DNA of 64,000 bases, taken from Syngnathus acus (lineage: Eukaryota > Chordata > Actinopteri > Syngnathiformes > Syngnathidae). Shown in pieces: positions 38,305 through 64,000 of the stretch (positions are counted from its first letter, which is position 1; each line of letters begins with the position of its first letter). Under the pieces are notes generated by a model. It made no database searches and was not told the origin of the DNA. It worked only from the letters and a program-made list of their open reading frames with translations. The position numbers and the translations under genes are program-made. Where the stretch lies: the NCBI RefSeq assembly GCF_901709675.1, contig NC_051088.1:3419164-3483163 (forward strand), written 5' to 3'.

Positions 38305-38594
38305 GCCCTAGGGCAGCGGTGGCCAACCCGCGGCTCGCGAGCCGCATGCGGCTCTTTGGCTGGTTTCATGCGGCTCTTTTACGTTCATATCAACATTTGT
38401 GTTTATTTTTCGTGCGTATTTTCTTCGCTTGGGTTCAATATGGTATTTTGGTCAAACGCGCATGCGCATGAGGTGAAATCCCGCAAAGGAGGAGGGACAA
38501 ACAGAGCGATTGGTTTTGCTGGCTTTTTAATGAATGGCGACTGTGACTACAGGGGCCCATTAGGTCCAGAAAAGCTGACAAGACGCTTGCCAAA

Positions 38595-38815
38595 ATGGCA
38601 AGGAAAAAATGCACAGCTAAACGAATATATGACGATGAACACAGGACGTTTTTAACAGAGTTAAAGTTGTTTTTTGTTGAACGCTATGGCAAGCCATTCT
38701 GCCTGATATGTCGGACGTCATTGGCGCATTTAAAAGCTTCAAATGGTCAGCGGCACTTCAACTCACTTCATGCCAATATCTATAAGGACTTTGCAAAAGG
38801 GACTGAATTTCGCGA
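38595..38815 (+). pseudogene. hAT transposase N-terminal fragment
   Basis: The frame reads MARKKCTAKRIYDDEHRTFL then FCLICRTSLAHLKASNGQRH, with a zinc-finger-like C-x2-C and H(x4)H: the start of a GTF2IRD2/ZBED-like hAT transposase. A CCTCGGTTTTCGAAC-type MITE end at 38815-38880 interrupts it. Confidence 0.7.
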
Positions 38816-39087
38816 ATTTTTTTGTTCGAATTCCGATTTGTTCGAGAACCGGGACGTTCGAAAACCGAGGTTTGACTGTACTCCCAGACTTCCCTGCCAC
38901 TTGTGCGCTGTACAGAAAGCCAATTATGGGACTAAATTGGAATAGCTGGTCTCTGGACACTGGAAAAACTGGTTTCAGATACCCAGCAATTGACACATTA
39001 GCAATTAAAAAAAAAGAAAAAAAAAAAAAAGAATTCAAAACTTCTGGCTCCCACACCAGCATATGCCTGCCATGGTCTGGACCTTGT

Positions 39088-39159
39088 GGTTCCATGGTGT
39101 AATGGTTAGCACACTGGACTCTGAATCCACTGATCCGAGTTCAAGTCTCAGTGGAACCT
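39088..39159 (+). tRNA. tRNA-Gln (anticodon CTG), array unit 1
   Basis: GGTTCCATGGTGTAATGGTT start, anticodon loop CTCTGAA, T loop TTCAAGT, acceptor GGTTCCA paired with TGGAACC. Differs from the standard tRNA-Gln by a few bases, including one C-C mismatch in the anticodon stem and one in the T stem. A TTTTT run lies about 7 bases after. Functionality is unsure. Confidence 0.65.
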
Positions 39160-39250
39160 CAACCTTTTTGGCATTTACCTATTCCTATCTATACTGCTTG
39201 TGAGCTGCTCTATAAAACCATATACGTAACTTCCATGAAATAATGGCATG

Positions 39251-39322
39251 AGTTCCATAGTGTAGTGGTAAGTGCTTTGGACTCTCACCCCAGCGACCCG
39301 AGTTCAAGTCTCAGTGGAACCT
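39251..39322 (+). pseudogene. tRNA-Gln-derived unit 2, CTC anticodon
   Basis: 72 bases; anticodon loop CTCTCAC; first acceptor pair A-C mismatched; A-C mismatch below the loop (TTGGA against CCCAG). Confidence 0.75.
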
Positions 39323-39409
39323 CAACTATTTTGGCATTTGCCTATTCCTATATATGCTTGTGAGCTGCTCCATAAAACCATATACGTAACTTCCATGAAA
39401 CAATGGTGC

Positions 39410-39481
39410 GGTTTCCATGCTGTAGTGGTTAGGCTGTGGACTCTCACCCCAGCGACCTGAGTTCAAGTCTCCGTGGGACCT
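39410..39481 (+). pseudogene. tRNA-Gln-derived unit 3, CTC anticodon
   Basis: Acceptor arm GTTTCCA and 3' GGGACCT; D-loop TAGTGGTTAGG shortened; anticodon loop CTCTCAC. Confidence 0.7.
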
Positions 39482-39576
39482 CAACTTTTTTGGCATTTAC
39501 CTATTCCCATGTATGCTATTTGCTTGTGAGCTGCTCCATAAAACCATATAGGTAACCTTCATGTATTAATGGTGTG

Positions 39577-39648
39577 GGTTCCATGGTGTAGTGGGTAGTG
39601 CTGTGGACTCTCACCCCAGTGACCTGAGTTCAAGTCTCAGTGGAACCT
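39577..39648 (+). pseudogene. tRNA-Gln-derived unit 4, CTC anticodon
   Basis: Intact GGTTCCA/TGGAACC acceptor; D loop GTGGGTAG altered; loop CTCTCAC. Confidence 0.75.
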
Positions 39649-39732
39649 TACGCATTTACCTATTCCTATCTATACTTGCTTGTGAGCTGCCCCATAAAAC
39701 CATATAGGTAGCTTCCATGAAGTAATGCCGTG

Positions 39733-39804
39733 GGTTCCATACTGTAGTGGTTTGTGCTGTGGACTCTCACCCCAGCGACTTGAGTTCAAGTCTCAGTGGA
39801 ACCT
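39733..39804 (+). pseudogene. tRNA-Gln-derived unit 5, CTC anticodon
   Basis: GGTTCCATACTGTAGTGGTT head, loop CTCTCAC, T arm TGAGTTCAAGTCTCA; near-identical to unit 8. Confidence 0.75.
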
Positions 39805-39899
39805 CAACTATTTTGGCATTTACCTATTCCCATGTATGCTATTTGCTTGTGAGCTGCTCCATAAAACCATATACGTAACTTCCATGAAGCAATGGTGTG

Positions 39900-39971
39900 G
39901 TTTCCATACTGTAGTGGTTAGTGCTCTGTACTCTCACCCCAGCGACCTGAGTTCAAGTCTCAGTGGAACCT
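39900..39971 (+). pseudogene. tRNA-Gln-derived unit 6, CTC anticodon
   Basis: GTTTCCATACTGTAG head; anticodon arm CTGTACTCTCACCCCAG. Confidence 0.72.
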
Positions 39972-40063
39972 CAACTATTTTGGCATTTACCTATTCCTAT
40001 CTATTCTGGCTTGTGAGCTGCTCCATAAAACCATATACGTAACTTCCATGAAATAATGTCGTG

Positions 40064-40135
40064 CGTTCCATAGTGTAGTGGTTAGTGCTCTGGATTCCCA
40101 CCCCAGTGACCGGAGTTCAAGTCTCAGTGGAACAT
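40064..40135 (+). pseudogene. tRNA-Gln-derived unit 7, altered anticodon (CCC)
   Basis: Anticodon arm CTGGATTCCCACCCCAG reads CCC; the acceptor begins CGTTCCA and the 3' end is GGAACAT. Confidence 0.7.
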
Positions 40136-40234
40136 CAACTATTTTGGCATTTACCTATTCCTATGTATATATACTATTTGCTTGTGAGCTGGTCCATAAA
40201 ACCATATACGTATCTTCCATGAAGTAATGCCGTG

Positions 40235-40306
40235 GGTTCCATACTGTAGTGGTTTGTGCTGTGGACTCTCACCCCAGCGACTTGAGTTCAAGTCTCAGTG
40301 GAACCT
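40235..40306 (+). pseudogene. tRNA-Gln-derived unit 8, CTC anticodon
   Basis: Same head and arms as unit 5, suggesting that blocks of units duplicated together. Confidence 0.75.
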
Positions 40307-40401
40307 CAACTATTTTGGCATTTACCTATTCCCATGTATGCTATTTGCTTGTGAGCTGCTCTATAAAACCATATAGGTAACTTCCATGGAATAATGGTGT
40401 G

Positions 40402-40473
40402 CGTTCCATAGTGTAGTGGTTAATGCTCTGGTCTCTCACCCCAGTGACCTGAGTTCAAGTCTCAGTGGAACCT
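40402..40473 (+). pseudogene. tRNA-Gln-derived unit 9, CTC anticodon
   Basis: Head CGTTCCATAGTG; anticodon arm CTGGTCTCTCACCCCAG. Confidence 0.72.
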
Positions 40474-40568
40474 CAACTATTTTGACATTTACCTATTCCT
40501 ATCTATGCTATTTGCTTGTGAGCTGCTCCATAAAACCATATAGCTAACTTCCATGGATTAATGGTGTG

Positions 40569-40640
40569 GGTTACATACTCTAGTGGTTAGTGCTCTGGAC
40601 TCTCACCCCAGCGACCAGAGTTCAAGTCTCAGTGGAACCT
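40569..40640 (+). pseudogene. tRNA-Gln-derived unit 10, CTC anticodon
   Basis: Head GGTTACATACTCTAGTGG carries a C-to-A change in the acceptor arm; loop CTCTCAC. Confidence 0.72.
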
Positions 40641-40671
40641 GAAGTATTTTGGCATTTACCTATTCCTATCT

Positions 40672-42155
40672 AGAGACTAGACTTAGACTTAGACTTAGAC
40701 AGAACTTTATTGTCATTTTGTCAACACTAGGTGTGTACAAAACGAAATTTCGTTGCATACGGCTTTCAGCAATGTAGAGGTATTTCGGCTGGTTAAAAAA
40801 AAAAGTGACATTCTATATAAAAATATGAGATAAGATAATTATAAAGTACAAAGTGCAGCAGTGATAAAGTATGTGAACAGTGCAGGAGACAAAAACAGTA
40901 TTTACAAGTGTGCAGAGGAATGCTACGTTTGAATGTTCAGCAGTCTGACGACAGCAGGGAAAAAACTATTGCAGAACCTGGTGGACCTGCAGCGGATGCT
41001 GCGAAACCTCTTCCCAGAGGGCAGCAGGGAGAACAGTCCATGGTGGGGGTGTGATGGGTCACTGATAATATTTCGGGCTCGGGACACGCAGCGCTGGGAT
41101 GACAAGTCCTGAATGGAGGGAAGAGGAGCCCCGATGATCCTCTCTGCTGTCCTCACCACTCTCCTCAAGTTCTTCCAATCGGAGGCGCTGCAACCTCCAC
41201 ACCACACCGAGAGACAGCTTGTCAGAATGCTCTCTATGGTGCTTCGGTAGAACGTCCTCATGATGGGTGGGGGCAGGTGGGCTCTCCTCATCCTCCGCAG
41301 GAAGTACAAGCGCTTCTGTGCCCTCTTGACCAGTGTTGTGGTGTTCACAGTCCAGGTGAGGTCGTCTGTGATGTGGACTCCCAGGAATTTAGTGCTGCTG
41401 ACCACCTCCACAGCTGAGCTGTTGATGATCAGTGGAGCGTGGTGAGGCTGGTTCTTCCTGAAGTCGACGATGATCTCCTTCGTCTTCTCCACATTCAGGA
41501 TCAGGCTATTTTCTCTGCACCAGCCCACCAACTGCTCCACCTCCTCTCTGTAGTCCAGGTCGTTGTTGTCCCTGATGAGGCCCACCACCGTTGTGTCGTC
41601 TGCAAACTTCACGATGTGATTGGTGGTGAACCTGGGGGCGCAGTCGTGTGTCATCAGGGTGAACAGCAGGGGGCTCAGGACGCAGCCCTGAGGGGAGCCT
41701 GTGCTGAGGGTGATGACATCGGAGGTGTTCTGTCCGACCCGGACTGACTGATGTCTGTTGGTGAGGAAGTCTAGCAGCCAGTTCCGAAGGGGGGTGCTGA
41801 AGCCCAGGTGTTCCAGTTTTTCCACCAGATGTTGTGGAATGATGGTATTAAACGCTGAGCTGAAGTCCAGGAACAGCAACCGCACGTGGGTGTTCCTCTC
41901 CTCCAGGTGAGCCAGGCTCAGGTGAAGAACGGAGGAGATGGCATCCTCAGTGGAGCGGTTCTGCCGGTAGGCAAACTGGAACGGATCGAATGTTGGGGGG
42001 AGTCTGGAGACGATGTGATCTTTGAGCAGCCTTTCGAAGCACTTCATCATGATGGGAGTCAGTGCCACAGGTCTGTAGTCATTCCATGAGGTGATTTGAG
42101 GTTTCTTCGGCACCGGAATGATGGAGGCAGCCTTGAAGCACACTGGCACTTTGGC
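40672..42155 (-). mobile_element. L2-like LINE inserted in the tRNA array
   Basis: A long minus-strand frame (about 410 residues of it LINE-derived) holds [63 protein letters not shown] and the C-terminal [20 protein letters not shown] block, with no frameshift seen. The 3' tail is (AGACTT)n at 40675-40700. Array spacer sequence resumes at 42155, showing insertion into a spacer. The 5' end (endonuclease) is missing. Confidence 0.9.
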
Positions 42156-42201
42156 TTGCTCCATAAAACCATATAGGTAACATCCATGAAGTAATGGCGT
42201 G

Positions 42202-42273
42202 GGTTCCGTAGTGTAGTGGTTAGTGCTCTGTACTCTCACCCCAGCGACCTGAGTTCAAATCCCAGTGGGACCA
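42202..42273 (+). pseudogene. tRNA-Gln-derived unit 11, CTC anticodon
   Basis: The last full unit, on the far side of the LINE; head GGTTCCGTAGTG, T arm GAGTTCAAATCCCAG, 3' GGGACCA. Confidence 0.75.
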
Positions 42274-42339
42274 AAAATATCTTATCCTTGAAAAATTTGC
42301 AACAGAGTTGCTCGTGTGCTCCCCCATAAAACCATATGC

Positions 42340-42940
42340 TAGAGTTAGGGTTGGTGTTAGGGCTAGGGTTAGGGTTAAGGTTAGAGCTAGGGTTAAGGTT
42401 AGAGCTAGAGCTAGGGTTAGGACTCTCACCCCAGCGACCTGAGTTCAAAAAAACTCGACCTGAGTGGAAAAAAATGGCCAAAAAGAAAGGTGAGGGGTTA
42501 GAGCTAGGGTTAGGAATAGGGTAAGAGCTAGGGTTGGGTTAGGGTTAAGGTTAGAGCCAGGGTTAGGGTAAGAGGTAGGGTTAAGGTTAGAGCTAGGGCT
42601 AGGGTTAGGACTCTCACTTGGAAAAAATGGCCAAAAAGAAAGGTGAGGGGTAAAAGCTAGGGTTAGGATTACGGTAAGGGTTAGGGTTAGAGCTAGGGTT
42701 GGGTTAGGGTTAGGGTTAAGGTTAGAGGTAGGGTTAAGGTTTGAGCTAGGGTTAGGGTAAGAGGTAGGGTTAAGGTTAGAGCTAGGGCTAGGGTTAGGAC
42801 TCTCACCCCAGCGACCTGAGTTCAAGTCTCAGTGGAAAAAAATGGCCAAAAAGAAAGGTGAGGGGTTAGAGCTAGGGTTAGGGTTAGGAATAGGGTAAGA
42901 GCTCGGGTTAGGGTAAGAGTTAGGGTTAGGGTTAGTAAAG
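42340..42940 (+). repeat. telomere-like repeats interleaved with tRNA fragments
   Basis: Degenerate TTAGGG and variant GTTAGAGCTAGGG tracts, broken by pieces of the tRNA unit (GGACTCTCACCCCAGCGACC at 42419, 42607 partial and 42797) and a recurring ATGGCCAAAAAGAAAGGTGA module (42472, 42628, 42842). Confidence 0.9.
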
Positions 42941-43832
42941 TTTAGACCTTTATTCAATCATAGTTGAATTTTGTGATAAAATGGAAATTAACCCATCCTT
43001 TCTCATGTGAGTTACAGGTCATTGCTAAACTTGATTATATGTGAGATGTTTGTGTACATCTATTTTTAAATAGGGGTAATGTACATGACACATCTACCTC
43101 AAAAGAGAGAGAAAAAAATTGCACTAGATTAACCTATTAGTGAATATGCAAATTCATACATTGACACACCAAGGCAGATACTATTCTTATACGGCTTGCA
43201 TTTGGTTTTTTTACACACTATATATTTCCAAATTTATTTATATCATCTTTGTTTGTCTATGTGTAGCACGTTATCAAAGCAAATTCCCCATACATGTAAA
43301 ACACTGTCTGAAAAAAGTTTTTTTCTGATTTTTATTTTTTATTTTCCCTGATTTTGCAACAACTTGTATCTGTTCTTAATGGTTTTGTCAGAGAAATGGT
43401 CCATCCCAATGTGCTGCCTGTGCAACCTCTGTAGGGGCCAGGAATTGCTTCATCTACCAGCAGTGACACTCTGGTCAAATGCAAAACTGCTTAAAAGTAG
43501 TCAAGAAAATGAGAGACCTCTTTCCCCCACCTCCAAAACTGGGGCCATTCTAATATTGCCCTTTTGTGCATCTATTTTTAATTTTGTTAATATGAAAACA
43601 GCTGACACTGAAGACCACCTAGCAACTTAAATGACTGGATTAATATCCCAGATAATAACTGATTTACTTATGTCTATTGTGGGCTCATCACCGTTGACAA
43701 AGATAGTTGACTTTTTAAAATATCTCATTTAAATTATTTTGTCGGACTATTGTACATAAAGTGAATGTATTCTTTATGCAGTCTTGTTCTAATTAAGTTG
43801 TCAACTAAAAAGTGCTCTTCTTATGCCCTTAG

Positions 43833-44050
43833 GTAAAGAAAAAGTTGTGAAAAGAAGCTGGACCCCAGAGGAATGTGCTGCAGTAAATAAACATTTAAGG
43901 AAGTATATATTGACAAATCAGGTTCCTGGTAAGTTTGACTGCGAGAGATGCATTGCTGCAGAACCACAAGCACTGAGTAACAGAGACTGGAAAGCTGTTA
44001 AGTACTTTGTCAAAAATAGAATAACTACCATGAGGAGAAAATATGAGTGA
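43833..44050 (+). pseudogene. C-terminal exon of a multicopy fish gene or transposon
   Basis: After a TATGCCCTTAG acceptor the frame encodes KRSWTPEECAAVNKHLRKYI, then CERCIAAEPQALSNRDWKAV and YFVKNRITTMRRKYE and a stop. AATAAA follows at about 44266. This K-R-x-W-T-x-E...W-K-x-V-K...N-R-I module recurs at the ends of many uncharacterised fish proteins as I recall. No upstream exon was identified. Confidence 0.5.
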
Positions 44051-44577
44051 AAGAGCTTCCCTTAACAGAGGTAGAAACACATGGCTGGTCCTGTTTCACC
44101 ATTTGTTCACTATTTGTCATGTGTGTATAGGTGGACCTCTTAAGGTTGAAATATTAAAAGCGAGCCCCATAACTGACTAAAAATCTCATGTGTGTAAAGG
44201 TGGACCCCGCAAAGCCTGAAGGTTAGAAACAGGCCCCACATGTGACTGAAAAACTGACATGTAAAATAAAGTTTTGAATTGAGTGTTTATTGAAAGTGAT
44301 TTTTAGTAACAAGATTTTTTTTTAGACTTGCCTGATTTTTTTCATAGTTCTTGGACCACTAGAAAGGGTGGACCCCACAACTCAGTAAAGTACTTTGGGT
44401 CCTGCAGAGGGAGGTTAACAAGGATGTGTGTGTGTGTGTGTGTGCGTCCGTGTTTGTGTGTGTGTGGGGGGGGGGGGGTGTTCATGTGTGCTCATGTGTA
44501 TGATGTGGCTCTTTGCGATGACACAGTAAAAAATGTGGCTCCTAGTCTCTGACTGGTTGGCCACCCCTGCCCTAGGG

Positions 44578-44988
44578 GAAAGGGCACCCAAACATTATCA
44601 CCCCGCCCAGAGAGTTGCAAGGGTTCTAGCCAGAATTGTCATGCTGGCTCATCAAATCGGCAGAGGTACTGACACGGGAAGGGGCTGCACTGCTTGGGCG
44701 ACCTTCCTGACCCGAAAGGTGATCTCACCTCTAGGGTGCTTGTGTAGTTGTCTCCGCCACGAATGTGCATCCCGACTAAGTGATCACTTGATTGGGTTTG
44801 TACCGCTGTGTGATCGGTTTCCACAGGAAACGGGCACAGTGGTGTCTCATAATGATTACAATTGCGGATTGTGGCCGATAGCATATATGGTGCAGATGAG
44901 GAATCCGCAGACATGCAGTGCTCAGGTTAGATGGCATCTTGACGAGCAAGTTTAAAACTCGAAAAGCCGCGCCGGCGCCACAGGACAG
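44578..44988 (+). mobile_element. putative 3' end of an R2-type retrotransposon
   Basis: This 411-base sequence ends exactly where 28S rDNA begins (TAGCCAAATGCC), the position where R2 elements join 28S DNA. No R2 protein motif was recognised in it, so it would be 3' untranslated sequence or heavily decayed. Confidence 0.5.
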
Positions 44989-45284
44989 TAGCCAAATGCC
45001 TCATCATCTAATTAGTGACGCGCATGAATGGATGAACGAGATTCCCACTGTCCCTACCAACCATCTAGCGAAACCACAGCCAAGGGAAAAGGCTTGGCAG
45101 AATTAGCGGGGAAAGAAGACTCTGCTGAGCTTGACTCTTGTCTGGCACTGTGAAGAGACATGAGGGGTGTAGAATAAGTGGGAGGACGCACCACCAAAAA
45201 CGGACCTCAACACTCCGCGGTCGCGGCCGCAGGTGAAATACCACTACTTTTATCGTTTCCTCACTTACGTGATGACGAGCGACC
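44989..45284 (+). pseudogene. 28S rRNA fragment downstream of the R2 site
   Basis: TAGCCAAATGCCTCATCATC, then TAATTAGTGACGCGCATGAA, GAACGAGATTCCCACTGTCC, TCTGGCACTGTGAAGAGACA and GTGTAGAATAAGTGGGAG follow the order of vertebrate 28S. Expansion-segment sequence near 45190-45230 is altered, and the match fades near 45284. It lies outside an rDNA array, so it is a relocated fragment. Confidence 0.93.
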
Positions 45285-45635
45285 CTAATTTTAATTTTTT
45301 ATTAGATGTATTAAGTTTGTTTTATTGTTGTTATTGTTGTATGAATAAGAAGGGTGGTATTGGTGTTTGTGACTGCAGTAAACAGGCCAGGTTGCATCAT
45401 GTCAGATTTTTAATACAAATGAAATCATTCTCCATTTTATCTTTTTTATTTCAACTTCAGACGCAACAAATTACTTTATAATCACAATATAATGAGCCAT
45501 AGTCTGTTTGATTTATGAGTCGTAGTCTTCAGCGGGCAACTTATGATTGATTTTATGACACAATGCTTCGGGCCAGTTTAAATTTAGACGTGGGCCGCAT
45601 TTGGCCCGCGGGCCGGAATTTGGTCCATATATAAG

Positions 45636-45718
45636 GCGCACCGGACAATAAGGCGCACTGTCGGCTTTTGAGAAAATTTGAGGTTTTTAGGTGCGCCTTA
45701 TAGTCCGGAAAATACGGT
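45636..45718. mobile_element. MITE fragment (AAGGCGCACC family)
   Basis: Contains ATATAAGGCGCACC and ends GGTGCGCCTTATAGTCCGGA, then AAATACGG and TA. The left end is replaced by a hAT-type GGCCCGCGGGCC sequence. Confidence 0.7.
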
Positions 45719-45720
45719 AT

Positions 45721-46425
45721 TCTTCAAGATGACTGACGGCCTCTGGAAGGTGCTCAATTTACTGGCCAGCCACAATCTGATACTCATTTGGGTGATGTGC
45801 ATATTTTCTTCTCCTTAGTGTTTCTTCACTTCTCAATAGGCGCTGCTGTTTTAATGCTGTAATTTTACCAATAGATGGTGCTGTTGAACCGTACTAGCTA
45901 CACAATGAGGACATGCAGTCTCTTCCTACAAAAGGGCCTTCCTTGCAGGCCAGGACAGTCATCTTGGGGAGACCCCGCCAGGAAGATGGCAACCAACCCC
46001 AGGGACTGAGTGAGACCCACCAGCCTCGGCAAATTAGTAAAAGCCGTAGCCCTGCAAAACGCAGTTATTTTGTCAGAAGATAGACACTACAATTCCAAGA
46101 GTGCCTACTTGGGCACTATTACTGATATTAGCTGTATTAAAGTTTATCAGTCATCTTAAAACCATGAGTTTGATGCATCTTTTTATAAAAACTAGCAGCA
46201 CAAGAAGTAAATGAATGGGCAATACAGCAATTCGTTAATTCTGTCAGTTGTTCGGTCAATGGCTCTTCAACTTCCTTGTTTCTCTGCAAATGTTGCTTCC
46301 TCTTTCGCTTATTGGCATGAATGTTTTTCAGGAAGAGGCTTCAAAAAGACTTGGGTAACAGTTAACACTGACAAATTAGACAGAAAATAATTCTCCCATA
46401 ACGGACTTTGTGGAACGGAGCGGCC
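45721..46425. other. intergenic stretch upstream of ptk2b
   Basis: No coding or RNA feature seen. Together with the TATTTAAG box it may hold ptk2b promoter sequence. Confidence 0.35.
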
Positions 46426-46489
46426 TATTTAAGTCAGTTTGGTTTCAGCTTAGAAAGATTGTGTGAGACTTGCACAAGATGGGTGAGTA
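46426..46489 (+). promoter_or_regulatory. possible ptk2b core promoter and 5' noncoding exon
   Basis: A TATTTAAG box near 46427 is followed about 55 bases later by a strong donor (G|GTGAGT at about 46490). The next acceptor, CTTTGCAG near 46550, opens the exon that holds the predicted start codon. This fits a short 5' noncoding exon. A stray ATGG sits at the donor and two short upstream ATGs precede the Pyk2 start. The transcription start was not determined. Confidence 0.35.
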
Positions 46490-46666
46490 CAAGAGCGAAA
46501 GTAATCTACTTGCTCAAATACATCAACTTCTTATGATTTCCTATCTCTTTGCAGCACTGGTGTCTTCATTCATGGATGTTTAACAAAACTGTGCTATTTG
46601 TGGCCAGAACTGTCGATGTAGTGTAGCTACACGCTGTCTGCTTGAGTTCATTTGTATGCACATGAA

Positions 46667-64000
<17,334 letters not shown>

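Larger units (their letters stand above)
39088..42273 (+). repeat. tandem array of eleven tRNA-Gln-derived units
   Basis: Units of 156-171 bases, each holding a 72-base tRNA-like sequence and a conserved spacer (ACCTATTCCTATCTATGC, GAGCTGCTCCATAAAACCAT). tRNA starts: 39088, 39251, 39410, 39577, 39733, 39900, 40064, 40235, 40402, 40569 and, after an L2-like insertion, 42202. The bodies match eukaryotic tRNA-Gln. Most units have TTTT or TTTTT a few bases past the 3' end, as a Pol III terminator would require. Confidence 0.9.
38314..44569. mobile_element. 6.26-kb interval bounded by hAT termini
   Basis: CAGCGGTGGCCAACC at the left and GGTTGGCCACCCCTG at the right match inversely at 14 of 15 positions and are flanked by CCCTAGGG (38306-38313 and 44570-44577). 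The interior begins with a hAT transposase N-terminus and contains a tRNA-like array, an L2-like LINE, telomere-like repeats and an exon-like frame. Confidence 0.8.

Noticed and set aside
39088-40640. CRISPR-like array of regularly spaced repeats
   Set aside because: The repeat unit is a 72-base tRNA-like sequence and the spacers are themselves conserved, in a vertebrate genome.
42445-42825. 126-codon Asn/Pro/Leu-rich frame
   Set aside because: It is a translation of telomere-like repeats.
44533-44955. 140-codon open frame
   Set aside because: It crosses the hAT end and the putative R2 segment and shows no recognisable protein motif.

Overview
This window is eukaryotic nuclear DNA from a ray-finned (probably percomorph) fish. 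It has spliced vertebrate genes with GT-AG introns, very long (CA)n, (GT)n and (AT)n tracts, and dense teleost-type repeats: tRNA-headed SINEs with (ATGG)n tails, L2-like and other LINEs, hAT elements with 8-bp target duplications, and TA-flanked MITEs. Nothing resembles a prokaryotic operon, CRISPR array or plasmid.

Two protein-coding genes can be assembled exon by exon. The minus strand carries an apparently complete arhgef7 (beta-PIX, a Rac/Cdc42 exchange factor): 22 coding exons from the ATG at 32076 to the stop at 21358, about 841 residues with the cassette exon and 788 without, ending in the DETNL PDZ ligand. The plus strand carries the 5' two-thirds of a Pyk2-type focal adhesion kinase (ptk2b): 20 coding exons from 46667 to the window edge, about 648 residues, covering the FERM domain, the SDIYVEI autophosphorylation site and most of the kinase domain. 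The genes are divergent. Their mammalian counterparts act in the same focal-adhesion signalling network (PIX-GIT-PAK and FAK/Pyk2-paxillin).

Layout: 1-20.7 kb has no gene I can identify. It holds microsatellites, several hAT-type elements with intact target-site duplications, LINE reverse-transcriptase fragments, a Tc1 remnant and a few weak exon candidates on the minus strand. arhgef7 occupies 20.8-32.1 kb. The 32.4-46.4 kb intergenic region is the most unusual part. It holds tRNA-like segments, two 5S rRNA-derived sequences in inverted orientation, and a three-level transposon nest. It also holds a 6.26-kb interval bounded by hAT ends and an 8-bp duplication; inside lie a tandem array of eleven tRNA-Gln-derived units (most with a CTC anticodon), an L2-like LINE inserted into that array, and telomere-like repeats mixed with tRNA fragments. 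Directly after it comes a piece of 28S rDNA whose left edge falls exactly on the R2 retrotransposon target site. ptk2b fills 46.4-64 kb. Its introns hold a seven-copy 251-bp tandem array inside a MITE, an RTE-like LINE remnant, an L2-like LINE and SINEs.

All gene calls come from reading translations and splice sites by eye. No alignment or database search was run, so exon borders, transcription start sites and poly(A) sites are predictions.
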